From Monoplex corrugatus (lineage: Eukaryota > Mollusca > Gastropoda > Littorinimorpha > Ranellidae): a stretch of DNA of 64,000 nucleotides. The DNA lies in assembly GCA_030674185.1 (NCBI GenBank), contig CM060306.1, positions 35,799,481 to 35,863,480 on the forward strand, given 5' to 3'. A program made the translations under genes and the position numbers. Below the pieces are notes generated by a model. The model was not told the DNA's origin. It did not search any database and saw nothing but the letters and a program-made list of their open reading frames with translations. Below are positions 52,901-58,900 of this stretch, in pieces (positions within the stretch are counted from its first letter, which is position 1; the number at the start of each line of letters is the position of its first letter).

Positions 52901-55900
52901 TGAACACAATACCAATATAATTACTAGCACTACTGTTCTATTATTCAATTGTTACTGTGTTATAGTGAAGGATTGGCATTTATTTATCTCCTTAGTGACA
53001 AGTTTGTCTTTCATGCTTCTGTAAAGCGCATGAGCCAAGTTGATGGCTTTTTATTGTAAGTCATTACATGATGAAAAATTATCACAACACATTTTATAAC
53101 TTGCTTCACATTTTCTGTTTTATGGTTCATTTTTATACTCAAATTTCGTGAGGAGCAGCAAGGACTTGCTGCATAACAGGTCCAATGGGACCTCATGTTA
53201 CTAACTATTCTTGAGCAAAAAAGTATTCTGAAAACTGTCACAATACATCCAGACTGACTGGCTCACACACATAAAGTCAAACACAGTGAGTTTATCACAG
53301 ACAAGAAAACTTCATAAAAATTAAAACACTTCTGACATGCTTAACATTATTTATTGACCGGCTGAATCCAGACTAATGCACCACTGTTAGCATGGTGATT
53401 GCTGAGATGATGATTTAGATGACAAAAAGCTGATTTCATGAAGCTTACCACTCTGGGGAAACTTAGCTGAATCACATGGTCTCATGATCCAGTCATAGAC
53501 TGAGTTGGCTATTCTGAAGATTCTTGTTGGTTTTCACTAAAAATCAGTTTACCAGTAGAAGCTGTTCATTGATCAGAAACTTAGACCATGAGAAAAGATC
53601 AGACTAACATTATCATTGACTCAGATTGTGGTGGACTGGACGGAATGCACACATGTATCATTGTATGCATGACATGCTACTTGAACTTGAAGTTACAGTG
53701 TGTACAACAGAAAATCAATACGTCGGGGTTAAACTTTGGCACTGGCCTCAACTCCACTACATCAAATAAGAATTTCATATCCGAGATGCACATTTGTGCG
53801 TACTAATTATCACTTATTTTGGCTGGTAAGTTTTTCAATCTGGCTAGAATAAGATTTTAAATCTGGATGGTAAAAATTCTGAAGCACCAGCCAAAGGCAG
53901 TAGGCACAAAGTATGACTGTCAGGGCTAGGGAGGAGAAGAGATCTCTGGATAGTGCATGGGTCAACTTTGGGGTGACCCATGAGCCAAAAACAGTTAACT
54001 GGGGAAGAGGGACTTCTTCAGTTTAACACACTTTACACTAAGTTACAGTGCCCTATGGAAGTCAAGGACAGATCCTACTCCTAGCATCACTATTGGCCAT
54101 GCTGTCCTGGATCCCAAACAGACTCCTTGGTTCAGTGCAGGGGTCTGGCCACCATGTATGATTTCTTTGAAAGACTGGGAGGACACACAGGGGAGATAGG
54201 TTCCCAGCACCTTCTCCACCAATGTAAGCCCTGACCCATGTTAATGTTCCAGCTGTGGAGGGGCAGGAGGAGACCAGCAGCAAAAGGGCTTCCATAAAGA
54301 AAGAAGCATGGTCCTGACTGGTCATGGAATCATCCTTTATGTCGTCCTCCAATGCATCCAGCTTCTGGACATTCCAAACAAAGGAGGAAGAAGACCAGGG
54401 GGTGAAGTCACATGACAGCATACATGATACAGGAATGAATAGAGCATGGGTCCACCAGAAAACGGACTGGGAACACAGCAGAACATGCCAACTCCACAGG
54501 AACATTAACTGTGGCACCCAGCGTATCTGTATATATATAGGATGGCATGATCATGTGCAAGTGTGTGATATAGGAATTAGGATGGCATGATCATGTGCAA
54601 GGTGTGTGACAGAGAATGGATGTCCCAAGTCTGCAAAGACGTAGTCCTGCCAACATTTCTAGCATGGCTGGCCTCAATGGGCGAAGAGGTAGAGGCTGAT
54701 GAACCATGCCCAGGCCAAACGCCAAGGGAGGCTGGTGGACCTAGCTCTCTAACTGAATTGGGTAATGAAGGGCAAGGGAGCAGAGCAGATGTGCTTCCAC
54801 AAGATGTGGTAGTCTCTCTTGGTGCCAAGTAATTGTTGGCCTGAACCAAAGTGGGGACTGACATCACCGATCAAGGTTGCTCTGCCTTCATGATAAAACC
54901 TCTGATGTTGTCCCCACCAAAGGAGTGGAAAAAGTGTGCCCTTGAACCTAGATAGTAGATAGAGGGCTGGACAGATGAAAGAAGGGATCCTAAACTGAAG
55001 AAGCACAGTCTACATTGAGACATGACCCAGATGCTGCTGAAGCAAGGTCCATGACTGAACTGTCTTGGAAAGAAAAGCAAGTGCACATCTCACTTTGAGC
55101 CTTGAGGTGCAAGCTTGACTCTGACAGATTGAGTCTGCAGAGGCCTAAGCTGTTGGTTCCACAGGCAATGCAATGGTACAGACCCTTCAAAGACAGACCC
55201 TGCAGAGATGCCAGCTTGGCAGAGTTTGCAGGAACCAAAACCTTTGGCTTGAATGGTGCAATGAGACCGACTGCTTCAAGATGCAAGCTTGGCACTGCCC
55301 GCACAGTTATATAAATCTCAACCTGGGGGGGGAGAAGGCAGCTGAGGGGACAGAGGAACAAGTCAAGTCACAGCATGGGTGAAACTTCTGAAAACTAATT
55401 TGACTGAAACAAGGCTGGAGTCCAGGGACCACCTAGACTCCAGCAGGGTACAGGGCAGAACCCTGCTAGGGGGCTGAGGGGGCCGAAGCCCAAAACAAAT
55501 GGATTTTCTTGGATTTTTTATGACATTTTGGTTGACTCACTGGTCACCCACATAGAAAAAGCTTAACTTACACAAGCACAAAACAGGAAACCCCCTCCCC
55601 CCAGCCTCCTGGTACCCATGCACCTTTCCCAACTATCAACTGATGAAATACTTTGGTAAATAATATGGTCTACAAAAAACTGTAAACTCAACAGTAACTG
55701 AATAAGCTTTTCTTGTACTCAGTTGTAGAAGATTTTTTTCAAACAAACGAACTGAACACGTTCCTGCCACAAGTATTTTCTTCCTCCACACATGATATTC
55801 ATTGCCACCACTGCCTATGTTGTTTAGACACTGCCACTTCCCAATTCATTCACAGTTTGCCCCTTGATGGATGTCAGTGCATCGGCTTCTTTCAAGAAAA

Positions 55901-58900
55901 TCATGATCACTGACTTTCAAAATTGCCTTGCAAAATTTCGCCTCCGTAGTCAGTGAAAGATTCTGAGGAAAGACTTGTGGATACAGTGGAAGTGTGGAGA
56001 AAACTACTTCCATTATGAGATATAAAATATGGATCAGATGGAAACAAGCAAAAGTGAAGCCCGCAGGATGTTTTTATTGACGATTTTTTTTTTTTAAACA
56101 CTGTCACAAGTTCCATCAAGAACAAAAACTCATTTTGACAGAATTCCATCTGTAGACAAAAAAAAGTTTCACTCATGTTTCACTCATCTGACAGGCTCAG
56201 TGAGCCAACAGTCAAAAGAAACAAGGCATAGACAAAGACAAAGGCAGTGGGAAATTGGTGAGCAACGTGAGACGAATAAATTATGCTTCAAGTTCAAGCG
56301 AGCTTTGCCACTTAATCTAGCTTTTTTTTTTTTCACCTTCTGCTAAGAAGAAGATATTCACAGACACAGAAATGAACAAAAATAAAACCTGAAAAAACAA
56401 AAACAAAACAAACAAAAAACAGAGAAGCAGGCAGAAATGGGGAAAACAAAAAACAATTTAAAAAAAGCAGAAATGGCGGTGTGTGTGTCACTGTGTGTGA
56501 CTGCCACCTATGATAGCAGTGTAGTTCATTGGTTATTGTTCTTGATTTCCCTGGTAACAGCAGAGCTTCTCTTTTTACAAGGCAGAAATGACTATAAGCG
56601 GGTGCTGTATCATACTTCATAGTGTATGACATTCATAATGGTGAGTCATGGTACAGCATGTGTATCATTTTATAAGTGATGTTTATGTCACGACTACCTC
56701 TACTAGTACATACTACTACTACTAGTGTGGTGACATTAACTAAGTAATACTAGTACGAGAACTACAACAGATCTAGGCAATTCAATCAGTACTTCAAAGG
56801 TCCAGTACAATATTCTAATTTCACTATCAGCTTGAGAATGCATAGATTTTTATGTTTGGTGGAAGTTACAATTTTAGAAAAAACTCAAAAAGCCAACAAA
56901 ATTAGAAACATTCTTTCCAACTTCCATACATCACTATGCGTAATCTTATTAAAGTAAAACTATCCTATAATTTCAGTCATTTAAATACAGAAAGACAAGA
57001 AAATCAGCAAATTAAAATCAGACCTCAATAAACACATATAACAAAACACGTACTATGAATATGATTTCAAAATAAAGCATATAAATTAAAAATTACCTTT
57101 TTCAGCATTTTGCGCTGCAAACCTAGGGCACCTGATGACTTTCTGGATTTGAAGAAACGTCGAGGAGCAGCAGGGATGTCTTCTTCCTTCTGACTGTTAT
57201 CAGCCGATGACAACACATCTTGTGATAGTTCCTGAGAATCAACAGATGCTGGGGATGGTGTGTCTTGGGAGTCCAAGGGTTTCAAGTGAAAGCTCGGTGA
57301 GTCTACTAGAAGGTCATCGAGCTCATCATCAGTAGTCTCTTGAGAAAACTGAGAGTCATTCAATGTATCTTCCTGAGGTACTTGGGATTCAGCAGCTGCA
57401 TCAGAATCAGCGTCTTCCTTGTCAATTATGTCTGGAGGATTTTGCCTGTCTTCATAATTCTCCTCCTTGCCAATGGACCTTGGAAGTTCGAGATCCAGCT
57501 CAGGCATGGGTGGTGAACTGACACTGATTGTAGTATCCTCTTCCTCTTCGGTCTCTTTTGGTGGTGATTGTGCAGCCCGTCGTGATTTGAAAATTCTGTA
57601 CTGTTTTACACCTGAGCATATTCTTCTGTTTCCACTACCTGTTGATTCATTTGTACTACTTGTTTTAGTACTGCTGCCACTGTTGTTTATTTTGTTGTAA
57701 CTGCCAGATTTGTTGTAACCACAAGAAATTTTGCTATAACCTCCTGAAGTTTTGCTGTAACTGCTGGTAGTTTTGCTGTACACACTAGCGCTGCTGTTGC
57801 TGGCACTTTTACTGCTGACACTAGTACCAGACCGTATGGATGACTGGCTTGACTGAACTTCAAGTTTGTTTGGAACAAATTTTGTAGCATCTCCAGCAGG
57901 GTGATTTTTGGGAGACAAAAACTGACCTTGAACCACTTGTCCATGCAAAGGAGGACTGTTTTTCCTCCTCCTCCTCTTCATCGTCATCACTAATATCTAT
58001 CACCATAGTTTGTTTGGGAGTGCTGATTGTTGAACTAGTTCCCTGAGAATAGGCTGGCATTTTCACGGAGTGAGAAGAAGTTGAGCCTGAAACGGTAGGC
58101 CTACCTGAAGATGATGATGCCAAAACTGCTTCTGGCCATGCACCACTTGCTTCTGACCATGCATCACCAACCGTGTCCTTCACACTTCTGAAGCATTTAG
58201 ACTGCATACTGTCCTTTTTCTCAAACACATCAAATTTTGATTTATTAGACAGCATTGACCTTGTATCATAGTCACCTTTCATCTGTTGACTGGATGAAGC
58301 ATCTCTCATAAAAAAGCTTACAGCTGGATCCGTACGAACATCAGTGTCTCTGAAATGTGATCGGTAATCCCAAACACTAGAACCAGAGTAAGCTGCTGCT
58401 GTGTGACTATGTAACACATTACAGGGATCCGTCCTCATTCTTTTGACTGGAGAATCATTGAAAATATTGCTGATGGGTGAATGATAATCTCTAGAGTACG
58501 TTCCCCAAAATGGCTTGCGATTATGAGCAGGAAAGACATCACTATTGGCATCAGTATCAAAAACTGTGGGTGATGAAAAGATGGACTCTGCTGTCCGTTT
58601 TTGAGGACTTCTTTGAGGGCTGAGTGTTGGCGACACATACTGTGGTGACATTTGATTTGAAACAGGTTTATGGGACTCAACAGAATACAACATATCCAAA
58701 TCTTTTTTTACAGTTTTTCCTACATCAATGTACTGGGTCATAAAACGCTGTTTTGTAGGACTAGACCCAACACGACCTTCATGAGAACGTGTGTAAGTTC
58801 TCCCAGGTCGTGCAATGGCACACAAATTACCAGTGCTAGAATCACTGCTGTGCTGAAACAAATTTGTGCTGGCACTGCTTTCAGTTTCAGGATCCACATT

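Noticed and set aside
57900..57990. A micro-intron in exon 1 explaining the frame change (an internal CAAG|GTCAGT donor exists)
   Set aside because: No acceptor follows within a plausible distance while keeping the downstream frame. A one-base homopolymer change explains both frames directly.
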